DNA of 64,000 bases from NCBI GenBank assembly GCA_020137815.1, contig CM035350.1, positions 3,914,418 through 3,978,417 of the forward strand, read 5' to 3'. Shown here one piece after another: positions 47,090 through 57,517 of this stretch. The position numbers and the translations under genes are program-made. The notes below the pieces were generated by a model that saw only the letters and a program-made list of their open reading frames with translations, was not told the origin of the DNA and ran no database searches. The first letter of the stretch is position 1, and each line of letters opens with the position of its first letter. This DNA comes from Hormiphora californensis. Lineage: Eukaryota > Ctenophora > Tentaculata > Cydippida > Pleurobrachiidae.

Positions 47090-48633
47090 GGGTACGCTAA
47101 CCAAAAATTTTTTTCGAGTGCAGGGAAATCTCTCACCGTAGGGTTGTAGGCCATGCCAAGGAGACCTCAAATATGCAATTTGAGCTCTCAAGTCGAATTC
47201 ATATTTTTGCTACAGCTGTTTAAAAAATGTCCTGAAAATACGTTTTTGGCATATCAAAAAAATTTTTTTAAAGATAGGAGCATGAAAATTTGGGGATTTG
47301 AAGAGGACATATAGTCCATTTTTTTTCAACTGTTCACCCCCCAAAGTCGTGCGCGGAATTGTTTTGCGCGTTTATCACATGTTAACGTGTAGCGCGCGCA
47401 GCGTAAATTAAAATATCGCACGCGCACGAGTTGAGGGGTGAACAGTTGAATAAAAATGGACTTTAAAGGTGAATAACCACAAAAATTTTTTTTGCAATCC
47501 GAGCTGATTTCCGGTCCTGAGATGGATTTCTTTTTTTCCACTTTAACGCCCTATTTGGCAAAGTTCCGAAAACATGTGAAAGCTGTAAATTGGTGAAAAG
47601 TTGCGTCTAACGATTATCTAAGTGGCCATAAATTTTGGGCGGGTCCTTATTTGAGATAAGCTGTACAGAATTTTTTTTGTGAAAGCCGTCATTTCAGAAA
47701 TAAATAAATTCCCTGTATCTCAAAAACGGCTGATCGTAGAGACCTGAGACTATGCTTAAACGATTCAGAAGGTCCGATTTTGGGGGGGTCTTCTGAGAGA
47801 CATTTTGCTCCTACTTCAACCGTTTTTGCTATAATTGCGAAAAACAAATTCTATGAAAAGGGCAAAAGCTAAACTCCAATATCCTGTATTTAGGGAATTT
47901 TGGCTAAGAAAGGACCGAAACTATGGAAAAATATGTAACAAGCTAATTCCTTCACTATTTGGTCCATATGGGTCCCTATAATCACCAAAAACAAAATCAC
48001 AAAAAATCCACGATGGCGAAGATGGGTTTTTGTTTTTCGCAATTACAGCAAAAACGGTTGAAGTAGGAGCAAAATGTCTCTCAGAAGACCCCCCCAAAAT
48101 CGGACCTTCTGAATCGTTTAAGCATAGTCTCAGGTCTCTACGATCAGCCGTTTTTGAGATACAGGGAATTTATTTATTTCTGAAATGACGGCTTTCACAA
48201 AAAAAAATTTGTACAGCTTATCTCAAATAAGGACGCGCCCAAAATTTATGGCCACTTAGATAATCGTTAGACGCAACTTTTCACCAATTTACTGCTTTCA
48301 CATGTTTTCGGAACTTTGCCAAATAGGGCGTTAAAGTGGAAAAAAAGAAATCCATCTCAGGACCGGAAATCAGCTCGGATTGCAAAAAAAATTTTTGTGG
48401 TTATTCACCTTCATGTCCTCTTCAAATCCCCAAATTTTCATGCTCCTATCTTTAAAAAAAATTTTTTGATATGCCAAAAACGTATTTTCAGGACATTTTT
48501 TAAACAGCTGTAGCAAAAATATGAATTCGACTTGAGAGTTCAAATTGCATATTTGAGGTCTCCTTGGCATGGCCTACAACCCTACGGTGAGAGATTTCCC
48601 TGCACTCGAAAAAATTTTTTGGTTAGCGTACCC
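47090..48633. mobile_element. 1544-bp palindromic element with TTAA target duplication
   Basis: Begins GGGTACGCTAACC and ends with its complement; TTAA lies at 47086-47089 and 48634-48637. The intact relative of its host at 47312-47463 shows the uninterrupted site CATGTTAACGTG. Arms of about 680 bp surround a central loop near 47850-48030. No transposase. A TTAA duplication fits piggyBac- or Kolobok-type transposition. Confidence 0.93.
47312..47463. mobile_element. Intact 152-bp TA-type MITE nested in the palindrome's left arm
   Basis: TAGTCCATTTTTTTTCAACT to AATGGACTT with TA at 47310-47311 and 47464-47465. The right arm of the palindrome gives the empty site (AGGACATGAAGG in the arm's sense), one base different. 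The inner part contains GCGCGC-rich segments and an unbroken CATGTTAACGTG. Confidence 0.9.
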
Positions 48634-48959
48634 TTAACGTGTAGCGCGCGCAGCGTAAATTAAAATATCGCACGCGCACGAGTTGAGGGGTGAACAGTTG
48701 AATAAAAATGGACTTTATAGACCGAATTTTTTCAAACGTCTATAACCACGCAACCACATGGCAAATTTGAGTAAACTAAATTGTATCTGATAGAGAATCG
48801 ATAGCACTAACCGATAACCCCAAACGAAACCCTAACCACACCCTAACGGCTAACAACAGTGAACAGCCCTAACCCGTCAAGACCGCCAAAATCGATGAAT
48901 TGTTAGCAATGGAAGGCACCCAGATTATAACTTTGCCCGACTCGAAAGGCATGGTTGAG

Positions 48960-49670
48960 CTGTCTGGCGCGCGACCCATCTGAGCGCACTGTCGCGCGCT
49001 CAGATTAGGGTCTGGTGTCACAATATATCACGCTGCGTGAGTGATCTGGTGGGATCGTGATTTCACGCGCAAATAGTGAGCCGCGCTAAAAATCAGGCTT
49101 ATTTTGCAACGCCGCGGCGCGTTTTCCTTAAAATATCGCATTTTCAAAATTTCAAAAATTTCGCCGGGCAACTTTTCGCGATTTTTTTTGTCAAAAAAGT
49201 TTTCGCGACAAACTTTTTTGAGTTAATGGTTACGGACACTTTAAAAACACAAACCCCAAGTGAGGGTTTTGATATGGGTTTCTTGTCACAGAGACTCGCG
49301 ATGCCAGTGTTTAATAATTCAAAATGGAGATGTGCAATTGCCTGTTATATGTTTGATTTGATTCTTCTTCAGAAACCGGAACCACTTTCTGTGTCTGAAA
49401 TAAAACTTTGTTCACTATAATTTTAGCTAACGCCCGTCAATGTCATTTTAGCTAGATTTAGATCAATTTGAGAATCGAATGGGGGTATGGCACCGCCATA
49501 CAGAGTTTGACAAAGTTTTGTCTGGCACCCCCCAGTAGCTACAGACTACAGTTGCAGTCCCGTTCTCCCGCCTTTTCTCACTTTCAGCTCTGTTGCATTT
49601 GTTCAGCTTGTTCCTTGTTTATACTTGTGTTTTGTTAGCTAACCCGGTCAGCAAGACCGCAGCCAAAGTG

Positions 49671-49673
<3 letters not shown>
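48960..49673. other. No gene supported
   Basis: GC-skewed stretch with CGCGCG motifs followed by AT-rich sequence. An open frame of 114 residues (49076-49420) lacks any recognisable similarity and codon structure; I leave it out. Confidence 0.4.
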
Positions 49674-49728
<55 letters not shown>

Positions 49729-49738
49729 CCTCCCTCTC
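49674..49738. repeat. (CT)n microsatellite with adjacent 115-bp tandem duplication
   Basis: CT dinucleotides, then from about 49815 a direct duplication of TTTCTCTCCGCTCTTTCTAC...CTGTCAACTGCCCTGTTTTG, with the second copy starting at about 49948. Confidence 0.9.
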
Positions 49739-50140
49739 ATTAATAATCCCTCTCATTACATCCTCCTTCTATCTCTCTTTGTGCAACTCTTCACTTGGTG
49801 CAATTTGTTTTTTGTCCGCTTTTCTCTCCGCTCTTTCTACAGAGTTTCAATCTGTCAACTGCCCTGTTTTGATCTCTCCAAGCCCCCCTCTTTGTTACAC
49901 AGTAACGTGTGTATCGTACATTCTTTCTGTACACCCACCTCTCCCCTTCTCTCTCCGCTCTTTCTACAGAGTTGCAATCTGTCAACTGCCCTGTTTTGAT
50001 CTCACCAAGCTACACTCTTTGTTACATGTGTGTTTTTAAATGACTGAGACTGTTCAAATCGACATAGCGTCAAAAGTTGTGAATATTTTGCTCTGAAATG
50101 TTAGGACAAGGTAGATGGCTACCTGCCATTTATTGTACTC

Positions 50141-50561
50141 GAATTTCAGCAAAATCGGTCGTTCCTGAATGAACCTGTAGCCCAAAAACCTCCTCTAACT
50201 TTGAGCGCTCAGATCTCTGTAACCTGATGAGGTAGAGAGCTCAAACTTTCACAATATGTTCATTAGACAATTTACAAACTTTTGGCTGCTTGGTTTGGCG
50301 ATATCTTTTTTAGTTCCTTCACAGGAACACGGCAAAGTGGTGTAAGTCGGCCTAATTGGGAGCATTTTTGCACTCAGGTATCACGTATCGCGTGTCTTAC
50401 TGGAGGTAATCAGCCCCCAACAATGTGTTACACCGATTCTGTAATTGGTTCTGAGTGTGGCAAAGTGTGGCGCTTCGTCAGCAGACGTGATCATAGTGTC
50501 TGAAATCGGTCACAAGCTGAAATCCAGACAAACTTTTCTAATTCTCTTCCTTTACATTCTG

Positions 50562-50656
<95 letters not shown>

Positions 50657-51256
50657 GTTACAAGGTCACGTGATTAGATGTGGAACATCTCGACACGATA
50701 ACAACGTCTAGTGTCACCGATTCGCTCTCTCTATCTGCTGAGTATAACTCTCTCGTCATGACGAAGAAGATGTGACTCTCTTCCTTTCTCTCTATTTCTC
50801 TCGCTAACTCTTTCTCTCTCTTTCTTGTCATGATGAAGCGCCACGCTCTACCACACTCAGCACCACAGCTAGGCACGTGACCTTGTCAACGATTTCAGAC
50901 ACTATGATCACGTCTGCTGACGAAGCACCACACTTTGCCACACTCAGAACCAATTACAGAATCGGTGTAACACATTGTTGGGGGCTGATTACCTCCAGTA
51001 AGACACGCGATACGTGATACCTGAGTGCAAAAATGCTCCCAATTAGGCCGACTTACACCACTTTGCCGTGTTCCTGTGAAGGAACTAAAAAAGATATCGC
51101 CAAACCAAGCAGCTAAAAGTTTGTAAATTGTCTAATGAACATATTGTGAAAGTTTGAGCTCTCTACCTCATCAGGTTACAGAGATCTGAGCGCTCAAAGT
51201 TAGAGGAGGTTTTTGGGCTACAGGTTCATTCAGGAACGACCGATTTTGCTGAATTC
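50141..51256. mobile_element. 1.1-kb palindrome with (CT)n at the loop
   Basis: Left arm 50141 to about 50515 (GAATTTCAGCAAAATCGGTC...) is complementary to about 50890-51256. The loop carries about 44 CT units (50563-50651) and related CTCTTTCTCT sequence. No ORF. Likely a foldback MITE; a target duplication is not evident. Confidence 0.85.
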
Positions 51257-51518
51257 TTATAGATATACTTTTCAATTTTAAAGAGTGGTTTAGACTAAGC
51301 GGCGGATAGCTTAATATTAAATCATGAAATTGATGGGGCATGTCAACCTTAGAAGGTAGCACATGCCACATTTTACAGGTCCATCGTCACGTGCAGAATA
51401 TGGCGAGTATCAACCCACAAGGCGGCGTTTAGTATTTCGGGACAAGAGCAGCAGACACCAGGCCGGTGAAAATACTTGATAGTTGATGGGGCATGTTTTT
51501 GATGTTCAAGACTCGAAA

Positions 51519-51984
51519 GGGCGCGATTATAATCTGGGTGTCTAAAGTCGGATTTTTTGAAACTGTCGCACCCCTGAAATAACAAAATTTGTCATATCTC
51601 CGATTCCTGATAAGATAGACTTGAAATTTGGAGGTTCGGAAGAACTTAACAAGATCTTCGTAACCTCCAAATTTCAAGTTTCTATCTCATCAGGAACCGG
51701 ACTTATGGTCATTTAAAGAAATTAGAAAACTCTAAAAAACGACAGTTATTTAAAATCAGACTATAGACCGAATTTTTTCAAACGTCTATAACCACGCAAC
51801 CACATGGCCAATTTGAGTAAACTAAATTGTATCTGATGGAGAATCGATAGCACTAACCGATAACCCCAAACGAAACCCTAACCAGACCCTAACGGCTAAC
51901 AACAGTGAACAGCCCTAACCCGTCTCGACCGCCAAAATCGATGAATTGTTAGCAATGAAAGGCACCCAGATTATAACTTTGCCC
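51519..51984. mobile_element. Family A-like MITE, unexpanded relative (9-bp target duplication)
   Basis: 466 bp with GGGCGCGATTATAATCTGGG and CCCAGATTATAACTTTGCCC ends and GACTCGAAA on both sides (51510-51518, 51985-51993). It shares about 200 bp of left flank with the 45401-48938 copy, so the pair reflects a larger duplicated segment (51313-52005 against 45196-48959). It supplies the empty sites for the insertions there. Confidence 0.9.
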
Positions 51985-52118
51985 GACTCGAAAGGCATGG
52001 TTGAGGTACTGGAAACGTGTCAAAGGAACAGGGCAAGGGAAAATTTCAGATTTTTAAGACTGATATGCAAATTTTTAATTTTGGCAAAATTTGCAAATTT
52101 GCAAATTTTGGAAAAATA

Positions 52119-52410
52119 GGGATCCCTAAAAAAGTTCAGTATTTACACAGAGTTTACACAGTCTTTACTCAGTCGTTACACCCAGAGCGGCGCGTGCTGC
52201 GCACAGTGGCTTTTTCCAAGAAAATATTGGATTGTGTGCTGCACAAATGACAAAATTGAGCGCTGCAGCGAAAAAAGTTTCCGAAAACGCTGCAAATCGA
52301 GTGCGAAAGACGCAGTCGTTACACCCAGAGCGGCGCGGGCGCTCTGGGTGTAACGACTGAGTAAAGACTGTGTAAACTCTGTGTAAATACTGAACTTTTT
52401 TAGGGATCCC
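52119..52410. mobile_element. TA-type MITE, family C copy 2
   Basis: 292 bp with ends GGGATCCCTAAAAAAGTTCA and complement, flanked by TA on both sides (52117-52118, 52411-52412). Inner arms contain GTCGTTACACCCAGAGCGGC and its complement. Confidence 0.9.
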
Positions 52411-52595
52411 TATCATCAAAAAATGTATTATTTTTGAAAAATTTTTGACGATTTTTATTTGCGCTGCATAATTTAATATTAAATGGAACGCGCGAAAAAT
52501 TAAACTTTTTGCGCTGCAAAAACGCGCGCGTTAAATAAATTTCTAATTTCATTTTTTTTACCAACTTTAAAAATTTAGAAACTTAAAAAAACTTG

Positions 52596-53162
52596 TTGGC
52601 ATACGTTGCAGGCCCCTTATAATATAATATAAGGGGCCTGGAGGGAATATCGCGCTAGGGGGGAATACATAATCAATCATATCTCCGGTTCCAGATAAGG
52701 TACAGAAATCGTTTTGGTAGCGTTGGAAAGAGGAAGATAACAGCTTTCAAATGCAACCGGTTTCAGGTCTCTATCTTATCAGGAACAGGAGATATGAACC
52801 AAACTCCGCAAAATCGAGTGCGGTAAAATCAAAATTTGAATGAAATTTTAAAAAAGGTGTCCCTGCAAGAATCTGTGACGTCACTTTTTGAAAACAACCC
52901 ATCTTTCAACGGCTATTGCTCAGCCTCCTTAAGTCCAATTAACTTCTCTCAAAAACAGCAAGGTAGATAATCGTCAGATCTAACAACTGGTGAAAGAATC
53001 AAGTCAAACGGACTTCAGGAGCCAAAGTTATAAGCACCGCCGTTTTTTCGACCGCAAAGTTATCTTCGACCCAGCCGGGATCAGGCCAAACGCGCGCGCG
53101 GCATTCCCTCCAGTCCCCTCGTTGCGGGGGTGCGCGCATGAGGGGGCTGCAGCGCATTCCAA
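52596..53162 (-). mobile_element. MULE-like MITE, family B copy 3 (9-bp target duplication)
   Basis: 567 bp, reverse complement of 25249-25814 and almost identical to it, flanked by AAAAACTTG at 52587-52595 and 53163-53171. Confidence 0.93.
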
Positions 53163-53251
53163 AAAAACTTGAAAAGCAGTGTTTGCCAACTCTGTGGTGA
53201 ATTATGCAGCCATTCTTTATTGTGTCTCTACCTCTTTTCTCCGTGTCCTAA

Positions 53252-53524
53252 GGGCGCGATTATAATCTGGGTGCCTTGCAGCCTCTTTACAGGTGCGCGC
53301 TACCAAAAGAGTACACTTAGACCGACTTTTTTCAAACGGCTATAGCCACGCAACCACATGGCCGATTTGAGTAAACTAAACGGTATCAGTTAGAGAATCG
53401 ATAGCCCTAACCGATAACCCCAAACCAAACCCTAACCAGACCCTAACGGATAGCCCTAACCCGTCGCGCGCGCCAAAACTACGAATTGTTAGCAATGAAA
53501 GGCACCCAGATTTTAACGTTTTCC
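53252..53524 (-). mobile_element. MULE-like MITE family A, full-length copy
   Basis: 273 bp from GGGCGCGATTATAATCTGGG to ACGTTTTCC, flanked by GTGTCCTAA at 53243-53251 and 53525-53533. Reverse orientation to 46346-46618. Confidence 0.93.
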
Positions 53525-53559
53525 GTGTCCTAACACAATATACCTATGGTACACCCGCA

Positions 53560-53812
53560 CACGTGTTCCTATGTTCATTCACTGTTTGCCAACTCCCAAA
53601 AACATTTGGAACGATCGGAGAAGGTCGGGGCAACTGGCACACCCTAACTGCTAACGAATCCCCCCGGAAAGAACCTGTCCCTGCGGTCAATTGAATCCCA
53701 TCAGCAGAACTTGTGCTGTGCCGTAAATGCGGACAGTTAAAAAGCGGTTAGCGGACTATAAATTTATATTTTGTATTGTATTGTATTGTATTGTATTGTA
53801 ATTCAACTGCAA
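53560..53812 (+). mobile_element. Possible LINE 3' end with TATTG tail
   Basis: The stretch ends in TTTATATTTTG followed by five TATTG pentamers (about 53772-53800), the arrangement of a LINE/SINE 3' terminus. No coding remnant is certain, so the family is unknown. Confidence 0.4.
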
Positions 53813-54292
53813 ATTTTCGGGGGGGGGGGAGGCTCTGCCCCTTCACGCCCTGGTCTGCCCCTAAACGCCCTGGTCCGTTGTGGGCCCCACCCCCGACACC
53901 ACATGGGAGGACGCGGCTGAAAGCCGGACACCGCCCCTGCTTCCAATCCTTTGGGTTTGCAAATTAAGGTTTTAAGAATCCATTTCCCGGACCTGAGTTT
54001 TACCTTGAGACTTGTTTGTTTGTTTGTTTGTTTGTGATTGCTGCGTCTGGAGGATGACCTGCCCGAAAGTAGTAGAGGCCGCACCGAACACGCTTATTAG
54101 GCGCCCCAGCACGTCCTCCACTCCGCCGTAGCAAGGCCACCCACCAATCAGTTTATGCAGAGCATGTTACTTCAGACGCTCCAGGAAGACCGTGGTCAAC
54201 CACTGGCGACACCGAGCGGCGAGACCCGCACGGCGTCGACAGGGGTATCACACTACTCCTGGCCTAAATCAAATTCTAAGGTTTGTGTTAAG

Positions 54293-54490
54293 CTGGATCA
54301 GGTATCGTTTTGCCTTTGAGAGATTCTTGAGTTCGTTTGGTCTGGAACAAGGTAACGATTTGCCTTTGAGTGTCTTGAGCTTGTTTTATCTGGAACAAGG
54401 TAACGTTTTGCCTTTGTGGTAGTCTTGAGATGTTTTGTTCTGGAACAAGGTAGCAAGTCTTGGACTTGGTCTGGATCAAGGTAACGTTTT
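54293..54490 (+). repeat. About 50-bp tandem repeat, five units
   Basis: Units contain TCTGGAACAAGGTAACGTTT then TGCCTTTG and TCTTGAG. Each carries an AAGGTAACG stretch that resembles a 5' splice donor. No adjoining exon is recognised. Confidence 0.8.
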
Positions 54491-54759
54491 CCATTGTGAG
54501 TACGGTCTGTCAACAGCGCTAGCTAAATGTACTAAGAATAAGATTTTAATCTCGCAATGGCAACGTTCATATTTTGGATACAACTGTACATAACAACGGA
54601 TTGACAAACTTACGACCTTGATGGATGTGATGGGTACCGTGACGTGTTGGTGATGAGATGTGAAGTGTGTCCATTTCCAGTAGAGACAAAGATAAACGAA
54701 AACGATCAAACACAAATAAGGGGTAGGACAGATTGTAGGGCTAATGGAATGTAAGATCT

Positions 54760-56270
54760 CCGAAATAGCTCTGAAATTTTTCTAGAAAAATTCCAGTTCC
54801 GAAACAGCCTCCGAAATAGCTTTTGAAATAGCCCTTGAAATAGCTTCCGAAACAGCTCCTGAAATAGCCCCCGAAACAGCTTCCGAAACAGCTCCGGACG
54901 GGTGGCAGAAACGGCTCACACGGCCCATCCGGCAGCCGCACGACCACCACGAACACAAGGACACTCATATAAAAGCGAAAACCAGTGAACCCGACCAATT
55001 TCAATACGCCGAATCACGTGAGCAACTCTGGCAAGCGCTCAGATTCGAAGAAAGCGCCCCAACCGAGCACAATTGGGTGCAATTGACCGGACCCACAACC
55101 CTTCTCCCGAAAACGCTACAAGTCAATGCGAGGGCACTTCTCCGACCAAATTCGATACGCCGAACCACTCAAGCAACTTTTCCCAGTCCCAAAAGGCGGG
55201 GAAATTGCCCCAATTGAGTCTGATTAGGTCTAATTGACCATAATTGCTCAATTAGGACACTTTCTTCACCTCTGAGGGCTCGGAAAAGCCGCTTACGTGA
55301 TTCAGCGTACCAAAATTAGTCGGGAACACCGGCTCCCGCTCCTATACGAACGCTCTTGTGCTCACAATGATCGCGCAGCCGCCAGACGAGCCACACGAGC
55401 CGCCTCTACCACCCGGTCCGAAGCCGTTTCAAAAGCTATTTCAAAACTACTTCAAAAATAGGTACTTCAAAACTAGTTTGATCTGAATATAAAAGCGAAA
55501 ACCAGTGTACCCGACCAATTCCAATACGCCGAATCACGCGAGCAACTCTGGCAAGCGCTCAGATGTGAAGAAAGCGCCCCAATTGAGCACAATTGGGTGC
55601 AACCGACCGGACTCACAACCCCTCTCCCGAAAACGCTAGAAGTCAATGCGAGGGCACCCCTCCGACCAATTCCAATACGCCGAATCACGCAAACAACCCC
55701 TCCAAGCCCCCAGAGGTGAAGAAAGTGTCCTAATTGAGCAATTATGGTCAATTAGACATAATCAGACTCAATTAGGGCAATTTCCCCGCCTCTTAGGGCC
55801 CGGAAAAGTTGCTCACGCGATTCAGCGTATCAAAGTTAGTCGGAAAAGCGCCCCCACACCAACTCATAGCGCCTCCAGGAGAAAAGTTGCAAGTCCGGCC
55901 AATCACACCCAACTACGCTCAACCAGGGCACCCTCCCCACATCCGAGCGCCCGCCAGAGCCGCTCACGCGACCCGACGCATCAAAATCAGTCGGGTACAC
56001 TGGTTTTCGCTTTTATGTGAATGTCCTTGTGTTCACAATGACCGTGCAGCCGCCAGATGAGCCACACGAGCCGTCTCCACCACCCGTCCAAAGCCGCTTC
56101 AAAAGCCATTTCAAAAGCCATTTCAAAAGCTATTTCAAAAGCCACTTCAAAAGCCATTTCAAAAGCCACTTCAAAAGCCACTTCAAAAGCCATTTCAAAA
56201 CCAAAATCCCTCCAAAAAAATTTCAAAACTATCTCAAAACTACTTCAAAACTAGTTCGAACTTCGAATTA
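54760..56270. mobile_element. Two head-to-tail foldback-like copies with terminal 15-bp arrays
   Basis: The outer ends carry degenerate arrays (CCGAAATAGCTTTTGAAATA on the left, CATTTCAAAAGCCATTTCAA on the right) that are complementary. Inside, AAAGCGAAAACCAGTG...CCGACCAAT...TACGCCGAATCACG occurs near 54972 and 55490 and inverted near 55965-56010. The 55340-55470 segment is a degenerate version of the right end. The arms have diverged far more than in the other palindromes, indicating greater age. Confidence 0.75.
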
Positions 56271-56430
56271 CAAGCGATTCACAGGCCACCATGCATCTTT
56301 GCAATTGCTCCAGGGCGAGCCATTTCTCCCACCACAGATTGTCTCTGTAGTGGCGTGTTTCACAAAGTCCTCTACTTTGGGACGGGCCAGGGTGGGGGAG
56401 GTGGGTGGGGTGGAGGGGTGGGTGGTGGCT

Positions 56431-57112
56431 AGTACAAGAAAACGAGCAGGGATTGAGTGCGTTAGAGATCAGATATTAGAGGTACTGTGTTGAAAGATAC
56501 AGAAAAGGGGCACCATTTGACAGAATGACTGAACCAAACTAGGCGATACGGTTGCAAAGTGATAGATTTAGGATTAAAGAGAGACTTAGACGGGTGTATG
56601 TCAGTGTAACAGAGCATTCAAAATGAAGCAAATATGAAACTGCAAATGTATGAACTGTTTGTGAGAGAGTTTGGAGAATCCCGGTAATTCGTTTATGTCA
56701 CACATCCGCAAAGTTATTCTGTATCCAGAATGCAGGATGATGCAGGGACAGTTTTAATGCTACTGAGACCACAGTTTTGAAGATAGAAACTTGAAATTTT
56801 GGGAATTATTAGGGGATATAGTGGAGCATTGGCACAAGGAGTATGTTTTGAGACAGAGCAATATTATGGACGTGACCTGAGTACAAGAAAACGAGCAGGG
56901 ATTGAGTGCGTTAGAGATCAGATATTAGAGGTACTGTGCTGAAAGATACAGAAAAGGAGCACTATTTGACAGAATGACTGAACCAAACTAGGCGATACGG
57001 TTGTAAAGTGATAGATTTAGGATTAAAGAGAGACTTAGACGGGTGTATGTCAGTGTAACAGAGCATTCAAAATGAAACAAATATGAAACTGCAAATGTAT
57101 GAACTGTTTGTG
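56431..57112 (+). repeat. 233-bp direct duplication, 449 bp apart
   Basis: 56431-56663 and 56880-57112 are nearly identical (AGTACAAGAAAACGAGCAGG to TATGAACTGTTTGTG). No ORF or terminal repeat is seen. Confidence 0.9.
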
Positions 57113-57517
57113 CGAATAGGGGGGTGGCAACTTCAAAAAATCCGACTTTTTTGGTGGATGATCCGATAAGAAGATTAACAGTAGACTGGAATTGCCAATT
57201 CCGAATTGGTAATGATAAGTTACCCCTCCGTGCAAGCTCCACTTGTACATCGTATTAACTATGATATATGAGTTATGACTGGTCCATTAGGGGTGACTTC
57301 GTAACGAAAGACTGGAACCTAATTAATTAATGATAAATAATGGCTGTACAATATGCAAACGCAGAAATTTGATATCAATATCAATACCAATAATTACATT
57401 TGAAACTTGAAAGTTGCGGAAAAAAGCATACCAAAGTCCGACACTCAACACCAAACGCAGCATGACAACATAACAAAAAGGTCGTTCAACAACAAAACTC
57501 ATTGATAAGGAAAATGT

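Larger units (their letters stand above)
47004..48715. mobile_element. TA-type MITE (TAGTCC family) split by a large palindrome
   Basis: Ends TACTCCATTTTTTTTCAACT and AATAAAAATGGACTT with TA on each side (47002-47003 and 48716-48717). The empty target CAGACTATAGACCG is present at about 51770 in the related unexpanded element. The MITE itself is interrupted by the 47090-48633 palindrome. Confidence 0.88.
45401..48938. mobile_element. Family A-like MITE expanded by nested insertions (9-bp target duplication)
   Basis: Starts GGGCGCGATTATAATCTGGG and ends CCCAGATTATAACTTTGCCC, flanked by GACTCGAAA at 45392-45400 and 48939-48947. A shorter relative at 51519-51984 has the same ends, the same duplication and the same flanks. 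The 3-kb excess here consists of at least two insertions: about 45595-46951, and the 47004-48715 nest. Confidence 0.85.

Noticed and set aside
49076-49420. 114-residue ORF as a gene
   Set aside because: No domain, no homology recognised, no splice context and repeat-rich surroundings.
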